Program-made: the position numbers and the translations under genes
Shown: positions 1 to 7,908 of the stretch, in pieces
Numbering within the stretch: position 1 is the stretch's first letter
Layout of the letters: each line of letters begins with the position of its first letter
NCBI GenBank assembly: GCA_964621445.1
Contig: CAZUNO010000004.1
Span: 109,413 to 173,412 of the forward strand
Direction of reading: 5' to 3'
Source: CAZUNO01 sp964621445 [NCBI: Candidatus Hadarchaeota archaeon]
GTDB lineage: Archaea; CAYQAE01; CAYVLA01
Length of the DNA: 64,000 nt
Notes under the pieces: model-generated
What the model was told of the DNA's origin: nothing
The model's input: the letters and a program-made list of their open reading frames with translations, nothing else
Database searches by the model: none

Positions 1-967
1 CTTTCTTCCTTCCAGTTACGGTGGTGGTGAAGCCCTTTGTCTTGCTTAGGTAGTGCTCCACTCCGGTGACCTGTATCTCTCCATTTAGTGACGAATTTGG
101 CGTGCCATTGACATCAACCACGTCTCCGAGTTTGATCTCCGCGCGTCCCACCAGGTCCAGGGTAACCTTCATTTTGTATTTCATTTTCTCCGCTCTCGCC
201 TTAGCGACGCTTTGGGCGGTTTTAGTATCCTTTATGGTGGGGTCATTTATGATGAGGGGATTTCCGCCGCCGCCTCCGGATATCTTTGCTAAAACGTTCT
301 GTTTCGTCAACCAGGTTATGGTGTGCGAACCCTTAGAGCTTGAAGGGCTTTCCCCCCGAATCTCGGTGGACCCATACCTTGGGGATGTATCGAGACAAGA
401 GGCGCTCATGATATCCTTTCCGTATTCCACCGTATGTCGATCCTCGGTAACCCAGGATCGAAATATTAGCTGGCCCTGCTCGTTTGAATAGATATCGAAA
501 TTACATTTCTTGGCCAGCTTCAGGATGTGCTTAAAGGCATTTATCTTATCATCGAGGGAATATATCGGTAGATTAATTCCATCGGAGGCCTCCTTGACCT
601 CTATCTCGGCCTCCTTGGCCAGATCCTTCACTATCTTACCCGCAGTTTGATTCGAGTATACCTTCTTGGTCTTGAGTTTCAGAAGTGCCGAGAAGGGACC
701 CAGTCCGGTCAGGGTTAGGTTTCTGATATCGTACTCGACCTTGTCCAACGCACCGGCAAACACCTTCTCCAGTTTATCCTCATAACCAAGGCTGGCCTCC
801 ACCATCTCCTTTCCCTCGACCTCTAGGGCATCTGGAGATGACATCTTTATCTCGCAGCTATCAATGGGCAATCCCATGCTTCTCTTAACCCGAAGGCTCA
901 CCAGCTTCCTTTCCTTGGCCGAAATCGAGTCCGATCCTACGGTGATGGAGAAAGCCGGTTTCATCAT
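1..967 (-). CDS. Tail hub/spike protein, P2 gpD-like (partial)
   Basis: The frame is open from an ATG at 967 down to the window edge, giving about 322 codons with no stop, so the 3' end is missing. The start directly follows the TAG of the upstream gene. In the middle it reads KVYSNQTAGKIVKDLAKEA and later AKARAEKMKYKMKVTLDLVG and IKLGDVVDVNG, the pattern of the phage late-control D / baseplate hub family. These proteins form the trimeric hub at the tip of a contractile tail. The gene order sheath-tube-E-E'-T-U-D matches phage P2 and supports the call. A VgrG-like or eCIS spike is the close alternative. The missing C-terminus prevents deciding whether a lysozyme or needle domain follows. Confidence 0.72.
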   Translation of the reverse strand, partial: MMKPAFSITVGSDSISAKERKLVSLRVKRSMGLPIDSCEIKMSSPDALEVEGKEMVEASLGYEDKLEKVFAGALDKVEYDIRNLTLTGLGPFSALLKLKTKKVYSNQTAGKIVKDLAKEAEIEVKEASDGINLPIYSLDDKINAFKHILKLAKKCNFDIYSNEQGQLIFRSWVTEDRHTVEYGKDIMSASCLDTSPRYGSTEIRGESPSSSKGSHTITWLTKQNVLAKISGGGGGNPLIINDPTIKDTKTAQSVAKARAEKMKYKMKVTLDLVGRAEIKLGDVVDVNGTPNSSLNGEIQVTGVEHYLSKTKGFTTTVTGRKK

Positions 968-1468
968 CTACACCATCGACCCCCTAGATGAATTGATCTC
1001 CTTTACCTTACTCCTTACCTCCTCCTTCGCCGATTGCTTCTGTTCCGGGGGCGGCGTTTCACCTGGGCCCTTCTCAGGTTCATGCTCCCTCAGTACCATG
1101 GAGTATTCGCTGCCCGAGGGTTCGGTGTTTTTTAGGGTAGCCGAGAATTTTTCCATAACTACCTCAGTTACCTCCGTCAGAGGGCTTATATCGCAGGAAA
1201 ATGATAACACCTTGCCCTTGGAGAAAAGATCCCTGAGCTGATCAAGGGTCTCGGGAGTGTCCGGGCCAACCAACCGACCGTCGAAGGAGATCTTTACCGG
1301 GTCCCGCCCCAGGTCCTGAAATACATTTGAATCGGAACCCGGGATCTTGAGCTCAACCACCGATCGCTCTCCGCTTATTGATAGATTAGCTATATTTCTA
1401 AGCTCCCGGATCACCCCATCCTCATCATTTCGCATAATGAGATCTATGTCCTCTACCCTCATCTGCAT
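968..1468 (-). CDS. Tail protein, P2 gpU / DNA-circularisation-N-like
   Basis: This 166-residue protein has a core of the type SGERSVVELKIPGS, then FQDLGRDPVKISFDGRLVG, then LRDLFSKGKVLSFSCD. That resembles the small tail-completion and connector proteins (P2 gpU, N-terminal part of XkdP) that bridge tube and hub. The C-terminal 40 residues are charged and proline-rich and look like a flexible tail. A GGAG ribosome site lies inside the end of the preceding gene, seven bases before the ATG. It is translationally linked to the tape-measure gene upstream and the hub gene immediately downstream. The family call rests on pattern and position and is moderately sure. Confidence 0.6.
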   Translation of the reverse strand: MQMRVEDIDLIMRNDEDGVIRELRNIANLSISGERSVVELKIPGSDSNVFQDLGRDPVKISFDGRLVGPDTPETLDQLRDLFSKGKVLSFSCDISPLTEVTEVVMEKFSATLKNTEPSGSEYSMVLREHEPEKGPGETPPPEQKQSAKEEVRSKVKEINSSRGSMV

Positions 1469-1470
1469 AG

Positions 1471-3027
1471 CTATATCTCCTCAAAGCTGATGTGACCGTA
1501 GTGACGGCGCACCTGTTCGGTCATTATCCTGGATATCTTTCTCTCCAGGTCCCTCAGATCCTCTTCCTGAACTTCGCCTGAAACGACCAGGTTCACATCC
1601 CTCTCACGGGTCGGTCTGACCGGTCGCAATACGGGACGAGAAGGTTGTTCTTCCTCTCTCTGAACGGTGGCCTGAGCGGCCGTTGATGGAGAGGTGGAGA
1701 CCGGGGGCATTGTGGCCGTCACCGGGGGCCCGGAAACTGCAATATTTGCTAGGGGCCTAAGGTATTCCCTCTGGGTGACCTCGATGTTCTGGGCCATTTT
1801 GGTAAAATGATGTTCTATCTCACTGGCCAGGGCCGTTTCCAGGGAGAGTAATCCAGGTCCTGCCTCCCGCGGCCGAGATACGGGTGAGGGCCGGGTTTCG
1901 GCAGGGGCCCGGAAATCCACGGGAATAACTGGCAGTTGTGTTTCTTGCCCCTCCGATCCAATCTCCTTCAGACTGGATAATTCTCGGCCTATTTGCCCTT
2001 GAAGTCTGGCCATGGCCATGCTTGGCGCCAAAATCTCGGGAACAATGGCCCTGGTTTTATCCTCCTCAGTCTCAGTTCCGGATATATACCTTCTTTCTTC
2101 CGAGGATGGTTGCTTTGCCGATACATTTCTAGTATCCTCAGGGGGGATTTCGCCCCCCGTTATGCTTATGGGCGAGCCCAGGTCTCCCTGTAGGCCTGAA
2201 CCCAGCCTGGTCAGGGGCATCACAAGTTGAGAGGCGGCCACGGTCAGTGGTGAAACCGGGGTCTTCTCGGTGCCTAGCTGTGGCTTTTTCATTTCTACTT
2301 CTTTACCATCGGATTGTTTCCTTTCCGCGGTTTCCCCGTCTGACGCAGGTGTGCCAGGAAAGGCCGGGATTCCGGCCATAACTGTGCTTGAAATTGCGCC
2401 TGCAAGAAGAGCGGCATTGCCTATCTGACGGCCCGCTCGCTCTGCAACGGACAGGGGCTCATTTATGCCCTCCTCCAATTCCATTATGCTGGATGATACC
2501 CGTCTTGTGGCCTGGGATGGTCGTGACTGAGAAACTAGACCTGCCAGTCCCTGCGATCCGGTGATATCTCCGACCTGGAAATCTTTGGAAGGGGTCTCCT
2601 GGACAGCCCCTGGAACGAGGTGTACCATTTGCTGGGCCATGGCTGAGGCTATCTTTCTGGCTACCGAGACCCGGAATAGTAGGGAAACGTTTACCCCTCC
2701 CATCCTTCCCGTTTGGGTCTTGACATCTTGCTCCATTTGGTCCTGTCGAGACCAGATATCAAGGGGTGGAAGAGGTGCGAAACCAGTCATAGACAGCTCC
2801 GTCATCCTGTTACCTACGGTTGCCAGACGGGTTATGGCGCCAGTCAAGGTCCTGAAAACCGATGTCAGAAGTCTTTCCATGGATGCCGCGTACCTGGATG
2901 TATCAACACCCATCTCCCATAACCGGTTAACGTAGCGCTGGGTATAGGCAGCTATTCTAATGGGTTTAGAGATGGCTCGATAGGTTTTTCGTTCATCCAA
3001 GGTTTTCCTCCACCTCTTCCTCTTCAT
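1471..3027 (-). CDS. Tail tape-measure protein (P2 gpT position)
   Basis: This is a 518-residue protein with a very basic start (MKRKRWRKTLDERK), a helical N-terminal third, a small hydrophobic stretch near residues 203-225 (AALLAGAISSTVMAGIP), and a long proline/serine/glutamate-rich low-complexity middle. It sits between the tail chaperones and gpU, where the tape measure lies in P2-like tails. Sequence similarity itself is not recognisable to me, as is normal for this family. If it measures length at the usual ~0.15 nm per residue, the tail would be near 75-80 nm (inference). The start is uncertain: ATG 3027 overlaps E' by 35 bases, while a TTG at 3000 has a GGAGG six bases upstream and may be the true start. 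Confidence 0.6.
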   Translation of the reverse strand: MKRKRWRKTLDERKTYRAISKPIRIAAYTQRYVNRLWEMGVDTSRYAASMERLLTSVFRTLTGAITRLATVGNRMTELSMTGFAPLPPLDIWSRQDQMEQDVKTQTGRMGGVNVSLLFRVSVARKIASAMAQQMVHLVPGAVQETPSKDFQVGDITGSQGLAGLVSQSRPSQATRRVSSSIMELEEGINEPLSVAERAGRQIGNAALLAGAISSTVMAGIPAFPGTPASDGETAERKQSDGKEVEMKKPQLGTEKTPVSPLTVAASQLVMPLTRLGSGLQGDLGSPISITGGEIPPEDTRNVSAKQPSSEERRYISGTETEEDKTRAIVPEILAPSMAMARLQGQIGRELSSLKEIGSEGQETQLPVIPVDFRAPAETRPSPVSRPREAGPGLLSLETALASEIEHHFTKMAQNIEVTQREYLRPLANIAVSGPPVTATMPPVSTSPSTAAQATVQREEEQPSRPVLRPVRPTRERDVNLVVSGEVQEEDLRDLERKISRIMTEQVRRHYGHISFEEI

Positions 3028-3229
3028 CCTCGGAAACCACTATTCTGGTCACTCCTTCAGCCGCCTTTTGGGCCGTTCTCTTCATCTCATTTCTGTATGA
3101 CATAGCGCCGGTGAGGAAGAGAACCTGGTCTCTGGTAAGGTTGGCGGGATTATCGGCCAGTTTGTATCCGCAGTCCAGACATAGGGCTGCAAGCTCTACG
3201 CCCTCGGGACTTTTAACGAACCGTTTCAT
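2993..3229 (-). CDS. Tail assembly chaperone E' segment (frameshift extension)
   Basis: This 78-codon frame overlaps the E gene by four bases (ATGA). Its frame is -1 relative to E and opens only at the A9 run: a TAA sits at 3244-3242 just upstream of it. It could start at its own ATG 3229, but a -1 slip in the A run would join it to E and yield a fusion of about 199 residues. This is the arrangement of P2 E/E+E' and lambda G/GT tail chaperones, which hold the tape measure during tube assembly. The protein ends in an acidic stretch (SEDEEEEVEENLG). No motif beyond this is recognised; the call rests on architecture. Confidence 0.6.
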   Translation of the reverse strand: MKRFVKSPEGVELAALCLDCGYKLADNPANLTRDQVLFLTGAMSYRNEMKRTAQKAAEGVTRIVVSEDEEEEVEENLG

Positions 3230-3591
3230 TCGGATTTTTTTTTACGAGCTGCCGATTCGGTCACGCCGCTTAGTTCAAGGACCTTCATTCCAATAAACTC
3301 CGGTACCCCGAATTTCATTGCGGCAACCTCTCCCTCAGAGAGCTCCGGGTCAACCAGGCCCTTTGAAGCCGCCATTCTGAGTGCTTCAAGGTTTTTGTGG
3401 ACGTCAACATTGCCTAAATCCGGGGTTCCATCGTCCTTCAATGGAACGTTTCCAATCAAACCAAATATCTCAGAAAGCTCTCCATCGGTTAATGGACGTA
3501 TAGAGACCTCTGCGTTATCGTACTCCTTGATGGTGAGAGTTTTCTTCATTTTTGCGCCCTGTAGAATGGCCTGCTTCGTGAGCCTTGTCAC
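3226..3591 (-). CDS. Tail assembly chaperone E (gpG/gpE-like)
   Basis: I place the start at GTG 3591: a GAGGAG lies about ten bases upstream, at the end of the tube gene. The resulting N-terminus (TRLTKQAILQGAK, then IKEYDNAEVSIRPLTDGE) fits phage tail chaperones, which begin with an LT-x-x-x-IL helix followed by a strand carrying RxLT-x-GE. An internal ATG at 3549 is the alternative start and would remove that helix. The product is 121 residues and ends RKKKSE, where KKK is encoded by nine consecutive A. The stop overlaps the start of E'. It is expected to bind the tape-measure protein and tube subunits in the cytoplasm during tail assembly. Confidence 0.68.
   Translation of the reverse strand: MTRLTKQAILQGAKMKKTLTIKEYDNAEVSIRPLTDGELSEIFGLIGNVPLKDDGTPDLGNVDVHKNLEALRMAASKGLVDPELSEGEVAAMKFGVPEFIGMKVLELSGVTESAARKKKSE
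3234..3243 (-). promoter_or_regulatory. Predicted -1 ribosomal frameshift site (A9 run)
   Basis: Nine A on the coding strand (3243-3235) encode Lys-Lys-Lys three codons before the E stop. The run contains A-AAA-AAA, the classic homopolymeric slippery heptamer. In the -1 frame translation continues as Ile-Arg-Met into E'. A TAA at 3244-3242 closes that frame just before the run, so the open window begins within the A tract. Slipping itself is inferred. Confidence 0.6.
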
Positions 3592-3596
3592 TTCTA

Positions 3597-3998
3597 CTAC
3601 TCCTCCCTCATCCTGGTGGCGGTGAATGTGTAGTCGGTGGTGCCCACGCCGTTGGCATCCATTGAGAACACCTTTCCCTCCAGATAGCACCTATCGAAGG
3701 CCAAGGTCCTCACGGATTGACCTCCCTTCTTGAGTTCTATTACCAGCTGGAATGGCTGGATGTCAGCCACGCCGGTAACCATCATGCTATCAAACTTTGG
3801 AAAGCTGGAACGCACCTTAAGCGTGCCCTCCACGTACATGGGTCCGTAGTCTATTCCCACCCTTTCGTCAAGGCCTATGTTGTGGACATTCTGGCGGTTT
3901 CGGACCACCTTGTACTCTATTGCCTGAAGCCCTGGTATGACCTCGCCGTCGACCTTTATGTTACTAACATTTGCGGAAACAACAACTGGTTCTGGCAT
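3597..3998 (-). CDS. Contractile-tail tube protein (P2 FII-like)
   Basis: This 133-residue protein starts just downstream of the sheath gene and has the strongest ribosome site of the operon (AGGAGGTGATT). It is rich in beta strands: an N-terminal VSANVSNIKVDGEVIPGLQ, a central IDYGPMYVEGTLKV, and a C-terminal VGTTDYTFTATRM. This fits the tail-tube fold, a barrel that stacks as hexameric rings inside the sheath. Length (~130-170 residues) and location between sheath and chaperone agree. The strong ribosome site is sensible for a protein needed in many copies. An Hcp or eCIS tube paralog would have the same fold, so the exact particle type is open. Confidence 0.75.
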   Translation of the reverse strand: MPEPVVVSANVSNIKVDGEVIPGLQAIEYKVVRNRQNVHNIGLDERVGIDYGPMYVEGTLKVRSSFPKFDSMMVTGVADIQPFQLVIELKKGGQSVRTLAFDRCYLEGKVFSMDANGVGTTDYTFTATRMREE

Positions 3999-4014
3999 CT
4001 ATAATCACCTCCTC

Positions 4015-5370
4015 CTAGGCTTGAACGGTTATGGTGGCGTAGATATAATCTATGGCCCTAACCGGCCTTACCGCGATGTCCGCCCTAACTATGCCCTGGG
4101 CGAAATCCTGTTCTGAACAGTACACGTCGACCAGGAAAGGTGGCTCCTCCCCGTCCACGCTGGGCACGATGGCGTCCTCACGTTCCATGGTCATGAAGAA
4201 CTCGGTTAGCTTCTCCCTTAGAGCAGTGCGACCGCCGGGGGTGTTAAGAGTACCGATGAAGTTCTCAGCCACATTCCGGGCTCCCCTAACCGCGTGGTCA
4301 GCAACTCTGGTGACGCTGATCTGTTCCTTGTCGGTTGAAATGCCCTTCTCCACGATAATTCCTCTTCCCTTTCGGGCCTCCAGGGCCAGAATACCGGCCT
4401 TGAGAAGCTCCTTTAGCTGTGCAGGTGTGTACCTGGTTTCAAGCTCGGATACCCCGGTAATGGACTTGAAGGTCGGGGATTCGTAGTAGTTCAGCTTGCT
4501 TATCAAACCGCCAACGGCACCAGAAACTCCGTAGGGCGCTACAAGAACGAATCGATCGCTGGCCAGGGTCTCGGTTCTCTTTGCGATGTCCTCCACATCT
4601 TCCCCGGGTGCCACGGTCCCAATTCCGATCCTGTTCTTTGCCTCCTGGGCCATGTTCTTGCAGTGGGCATCGATCAGAGCATGTACCTTGGGGTCCCATG
4701 TGTCACAGACGGAAACCATGTCCACATCCTCTTCCATCTCCAACATCTCGAGGGCTGACTCGATATCCTCCATCTTTGGTTGAGCTGTCTCGCCGCCGGA
4801 AAGCTCGTACTCGCCTGGTGCAGGGATTGGACTCTTGGTCTCCTTTCCCTTGCTAAGGTCCTCCGCCGACACCAGTTCGGAGTTTTGGTTGAGCATTGTG
4901 ACGATGTAGTTGTCACTGTCCGGATCCATGACCAGATCGTCCCATACCTCGAAGGTAACGCCATTGGTGATCTGTAGCATCACGCTGTCTTCCGAATTCC
5001 CTTCCGATACTCCCACCTTTATGGAGTTACCGGCCTCGCCCGGAACCTTTGATTCAAGGTCCACGAGCTTTGCGTTGTTCTCGTTGGTGAGGGTCGCTTT
5101 CGCGGATTTTGACCCTCCCGCCTCAACTCGCACCGCATATACCTGCGATACACCATTTAGAAAACAGGTGCGAGCATCCTTGGTTAGGGAATAGGCGGTA
5201 TCCGCTCCGAACTTACCAGTCAGTTCCCGGTACCCAGTGACTGGTATCGGTTTGAGAAGGGGGCCCTTCTCAGCCGTGCCCACAAGCCCAACCACCCCGG
5301 CTGGATGAAGCTGTTGAGGCACGATCTCCTTTATTACCTGGATTTCAACTCCGGGTAGGATTCTTGCCAA
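4015..5370 (-). CDS. Contractile tail sheath protein
   Basis: This 451-residue protein opens with LPGVEIQVIKEIVPQQ and PAGVVGLVGTAEKGPLLKPIPV, the N-terminal pattern of tail sheaths. It continues with YRELTGKFG and TKDARTCFLNGVSQVYAVRV. The C-terminal domain (VTRVADHAVRGARNVAENF, then a terminal ADIAVRPVRAIDYIYATITV) is the part that donates a strand to neighbouring subunits. It starts at TTG 5370 with GAGG seven bases before, and a perfect archaeal TATA box sits at 5403-5410. It is therefore the first gene of the tail operon. Being a single mid-length sheath, it is closer to phage-type tails than to eCIS with three sheath paralogs. Confidence 0.88.
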   Translation of the reverse strand: MARILPGVEIQVIKEIVPQQLHPAGVVGLVGTAEKGPLLKPIPVTGYRELTGKFGADTAYSLTKDARTCFLNGVSQVYAVRVEAGGSKSAKATLTNENNAKLVDLESKVPGEAGNSIKVGVSEGNSEDSVMLQITNGVTFEVWDDLVMDPDSDNYIVTMLNQNSELVSAEDLSKGKETKSPIPAPGEYELSGGETAQPKMEDIESALEMLEMEEDVDMVSVCDTWDPKVHALIDAHCKNMAQEAKNRIGIGTVAPGEDVEDIAKRTETLASDRFVLVAPYGVSGAVGGLISKLNYYESPTFKSITGVSELETRYTPAQLKELLKAGILALEARKGRGIIVEKGISTDKEQISVTRVADHAVRGARNVAENFIGTLNTPGGRTALREKLTEFFMTMEREDAIVPSVDGEEPPFLVDVYCSEQDFAQGIVRADIAVRPVRAIDYIYATITVQA

Positions 5371-5402
5371 TCTAAGTCCTCATTGGCGATGTTGTTCGAT
5401 AT

Positions 5403-5410
5403 TATTTAAA
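5403..5410 (-). promoter_or_regulatory. TATA box of the tail operon
   Basis: The minus strand reads TTTAAATA, a consensus archaeal TATA box. The expected start of transcription lies near 5380, leaving a leader of about ten bases that contains the GAGG of the sheath gene. Confidence 0.6.
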
Positions 5411-5416
5411 GATTGT

Positions 5417-5452
5417 CTTCGAATTCTGACAAGATTCTCGGTCATTTCGAAG
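5417..5452. promoter_or_regulatory. Inverted repeat upstream of the tail promoter (candidate operator)
   Basis: CTTCGAA at 5417-5423 and its exact reverse complement TTCGAAG at 5446-5452 flank 22 bases. The inner end lies only seven bases upstream of the tail-operon TATA box, across the position of the TFB-recognition element. A bound regulator there could control the tail genes. No regulator gene is adjacent in the window. Confidence 0.35.
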
Positions 5453-5475
5453 AGTTTGGATACTTTACCAGACAT

Positions 5476-5510
5476 TTAGGAAACCCGGTGATCTCCATTA
5501 GGAAATCCGG
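5476..5510. repeat. 13-bp direct repeat, 22-bp period
   Basis: TTAGGAAACCCGG (5476-5488) and TTAGGAAATCCGG (5498-5510) differ at one base and are two helical turns apart. They lie between the tail promoter and the divergent gene at 5556 and could be an operator for either side. Confidence 0.4.
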
Positions 5511-5555
5511 AAGATATTAATCCCCCTTAAACATTTTCGATAGCCCAGTGTTAAT

Positions 5556-7076
5556 TTGAAAACCCCTTTTCACGGCATATGCCCGCCATTAGAACTTCGC
5601 TCAAATATCATGTTTTTCCACGATTGGAGATACGTCCACCATGGATCGACCGTCTGGTTGAGTGAATCGGGGGAGAATCCCGGTTTATGGGTACCGGCAA
5701 AAACGGAGGACTATCATTGGGCAGGAACCAATATCCCGAGGGGAATAGAGTTGAAGGTGAAGAAAGCCGTCAAATCGGGTCCCATTATCGAGCCCGACAA
5801 GCCCTGGGAGGGGATGTTACATGCCCCCAGTCTAATTTTTGACCAGGGAAAATATAGACTCTGGTACGAGTCGGTTCCACCGGTCGATATGGAGGCCTTT
5901 GATGCCGGAATGACAAACCTGCTGTGCTACGCGGAGTCCGCGGATGCAGAGGAATGGGTCAAGCCAAATCTGGGGGCTATGGGCTACCAGGGGGCCGAGA
6001 ATACAAACATAGTCTATGGGGGAGAATTAACCTCCAAGACGGGCTACCACGGGGGAAGCGTGTTCCTGGACCCAGGGTGCGATATAAGCGAGAGGTTCAA
6101 GTTGATACACCTGGGATATCTTTCAAGAGACGACTACGAGTCCTACATGCAAAAAGAGGGGATGGAATCAGACCCCCATAACGAGAAAAGAGACGAACCT
6201 CGGGCCGTTTTTGGCGGCGTTTCCCCTGATGGCATAAACTGGACGCCTCTAGATGAGCCACTAGTTTTACAGATGAGCGACACCCAGAATGTAGCCTACT
6301 ATGATACCCATCTGAGGAGATATGTGGCCTATCTAAGAACCTGGGTGATGGGAAAGCGGTCGATAGGTAGAACCGAGTCCAGGAAGTTCGGGCGCTTTCC
6401 ACTTCCCGAAACCTTTCTCTGGCCGGATTTATCGGTAGGTCCCTCCGATCTGTGGTACGCAAATGGAAAAACAACCTATCCTGACGCGGATGACTACCAT
6501 CTACTCTTCCCCAAGAAATGGAGGCTGTCCGAGGACCGTTTCTACGTCTACATGTCAACCAGCCCCGATGGAATCATGTGGGGTCCACCTAGACCTGTTT
6601 TGGAACCGGGTGAGGAGTGGGATTACGGCGGGGTCGATGTAGGCCCAGGAATGGTTAATCTGCCAGGTGAAAGGCTAGGGGTACCATTCGTGGGATACGA
6701 GGTCCCCCACAAGTATCCAAGAAGTGCTCCCCTGGGAAAGATAGCATTAGCCCACTGGGAACGTGGGAGGTTGGTCGGCCTGGAGGCAAAGGAGAGAGGG
6801 AGCTTCAGCACGGTATTGTTGAGATTAAAGGGGCAGGAGGTTCACGTAAATCTAAAAACCAGCAAAACCGGTGAATTCAGGATAGGGATCTCGGATAAAA
6901 ACGGAATCGGAATAGCAGGTAGGACAATAGCAGATTGTGATCCCATTACCGGGAATCATCTCGACAAATTGGTTACATGGCACGGTAGCTCAAATATCGA
7001 GGAGGGGGATGAACACCTTTTGCGCTTCCGGGTAGTTATGGACCAGGCCGAACTTTTTGCCCTACGGTTCATCTAG
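5556..7076 (+). CDS. GH43/GH32-like five-bladed beta-propeller glycosidase family protein
   Basis: The protein has up to 506 residues and no signal peptide. It shows repeated propeller signatures: MLHAPSLIFDQGKYRLWYES, PRAVFGGVSPDGINW, MSTSPDGIMWGPPRPV and DYGGVDVGPGMV. These S/P-DG-hxW blade motifs occur in GH32/GH43/GH130-type proteins that cleave or bind furanosides and oligosaccharides. A C-terminal domain of about 100 residues (from LVGLEAKERG) looks like the beta-sandwich that often follows such propellers. TTG 5556 lies 26 bp from a TTAAAC box and could be leaderless; ATG 5610 (MFFHDWRYVHHG) is the more natural protein start. I cannot assign catalytic residues or substrate. Confidence 0.6.
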   Translation: MKTPFHGICPPLELRSNIMFFHDWRYVHHGSTVWLSESGENPGLWVPAKTEDYHWAGTNIPRGIELKVKKAVKSGPIIEPDKPWEGMLHAPSLIFDQGKYRLWYESVPPVDMEAFDAGMTNLLCYAESADAEEWVKPNLGAMGYQGAENTNIVYGGELTSKTGYHGGSVFLDPGCDISERFKLIHLGYLSRDDYESYMQKEGMESDPHNEKRDEPRAVFGGVSPDGINWTPLDEPLVLQMSDTQNVAYYDTHLRRYVAYLRTWVMGKRSIGRTESRKFGRFPLPETFLWPDLSVGPSDLWYANGKTTYPDADDYHLLFPKKWRLSEDRFYVYMSTSPDGIMWGPPRPVLEPGEEWDYGGVDVGPGMVNLPGERLGVPFVGYEVPHKYPRSAPLGKIALAHWERGRLVGLEAKERGSFSTVLLRLKGQEVHVNLKTSKTGEFRIGISDKNGIGIAGRTIADCDPITGNHLDKLVTWHGSSNIEEGDEHLLRFRVVMDQAELFALRFI

Positions 7077-7155
7077 AATCACCCGATGGGTCACCTTTCG
7101 CTTGATATTTAAGTTCCCAAAGGAATTTCCATGCTGCCAGAGGGGAGGGAACCTG

Positions 7156-7908
7156 CTGAGCTCATCAAACGGAATAATTCGGGTAAGCGATCTGGTAAAG
7201 AAATATGGTGAGGTCGCTGCACTGAAGGGATTAGATCTAGAGGTGTTTTCGGGGGAGCTCTATGGGTTTCTTGGTCCCAATGGAGCCGGTAAGACGACCA
7301 CCATAAACGTCCTGACTGGTCTGACGGTACCCACAAGCGGTGAGGTAATTCTCGATGGGTTCCATATGCCCGAGGAGTCAGGCGATGTAAAGAGGGATAT
7401 AGGCCTCTGCCCCCAGATAACCGCCGTATATGACTACCTAACGGGAAGAGAAAATGTTGAATTTTTTGGTGGACTCCAGGGTATGGAGGAGAGCCAGATT
7501 TCCTCCCGGACCAAACTCCTGTTAAGAAGCCTGGGCCTGGAGGGCGATGCGGACAGGCGAGTCGGGGAATACAGCGGGGGCATGAAGCGCCGAATAAACC
7601 TGGCCATGGGATTGGTTCATGGCCCCAAGATGGTATTTCTGGATGAACCCACGGTCGGCATGGACCCACAGTCCAGACATGCAGTCTGGGACTTCCTAAT
7701 GGAACTGAAGGAGAGCCGTAAGACCCTCATACTTACCACTCATTACATGGAGGAGGCAGAAATCCTCTGTGACAGGGTGGGCATAATCGATCACGGTAGA
7801 TTGATTGGTCTGGGGTCGCCGGAGGAGCTCATGAAAGACCATGACGCCCAGAATCTGGAAGAGGTCTTTCTCGATCTGACCGGCAGGACCATAAGGGAGG
7901 AGATGTAG
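7156..7908 (+). CDS. ABC-2 type exporter, ATP-binding subunit
   Basis: A complete ABC ATPase with Walker A GPNGAGKTTT, a Q-loop in GLCPQITAVYDYLTGREN, signature EYSGGMKRRINLA, Walker B MVFLDEPTVGMDP and the switch histidine in ILTTHYMEEAE. This matches DrrA/CcmA-type ATPases of ABC-2 exporters. The start is unclear: there is no ATG or GTG before the conserved IIRVSDLVKKYG. CTG 7153 or 7156 stand just after a GGGGAGGG, and a TATA-like GATATTTAAG at 7104-7113 argues against the upstream TTG codons. The permease follows with no gap. The ATPase itself is intact although its partner carries an in-frame stop. Confidence 0.85.
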   Translation: MSSSNGIIRVSDLVKKYGEVAALKGLDLEVFSGELYGFLGPNGAGKTTTINVLTGLTVPTSGEVILDGFHMPEESGDVKRDIGLCPQITAVYDYLTGRENVEFFGGLQGMEESQISSRTKLLLRSLGLEGDADRRVGEYSGGMKRRINLAMGLVHGPKMVFLDEPTVGMDPQSRHAVWDFLMELKESRKTLILTTHYMEEAEILCDRVGIIDHGRLIGLGSPEELMKDHDAQNLEEVFLDLTGRTIREEM

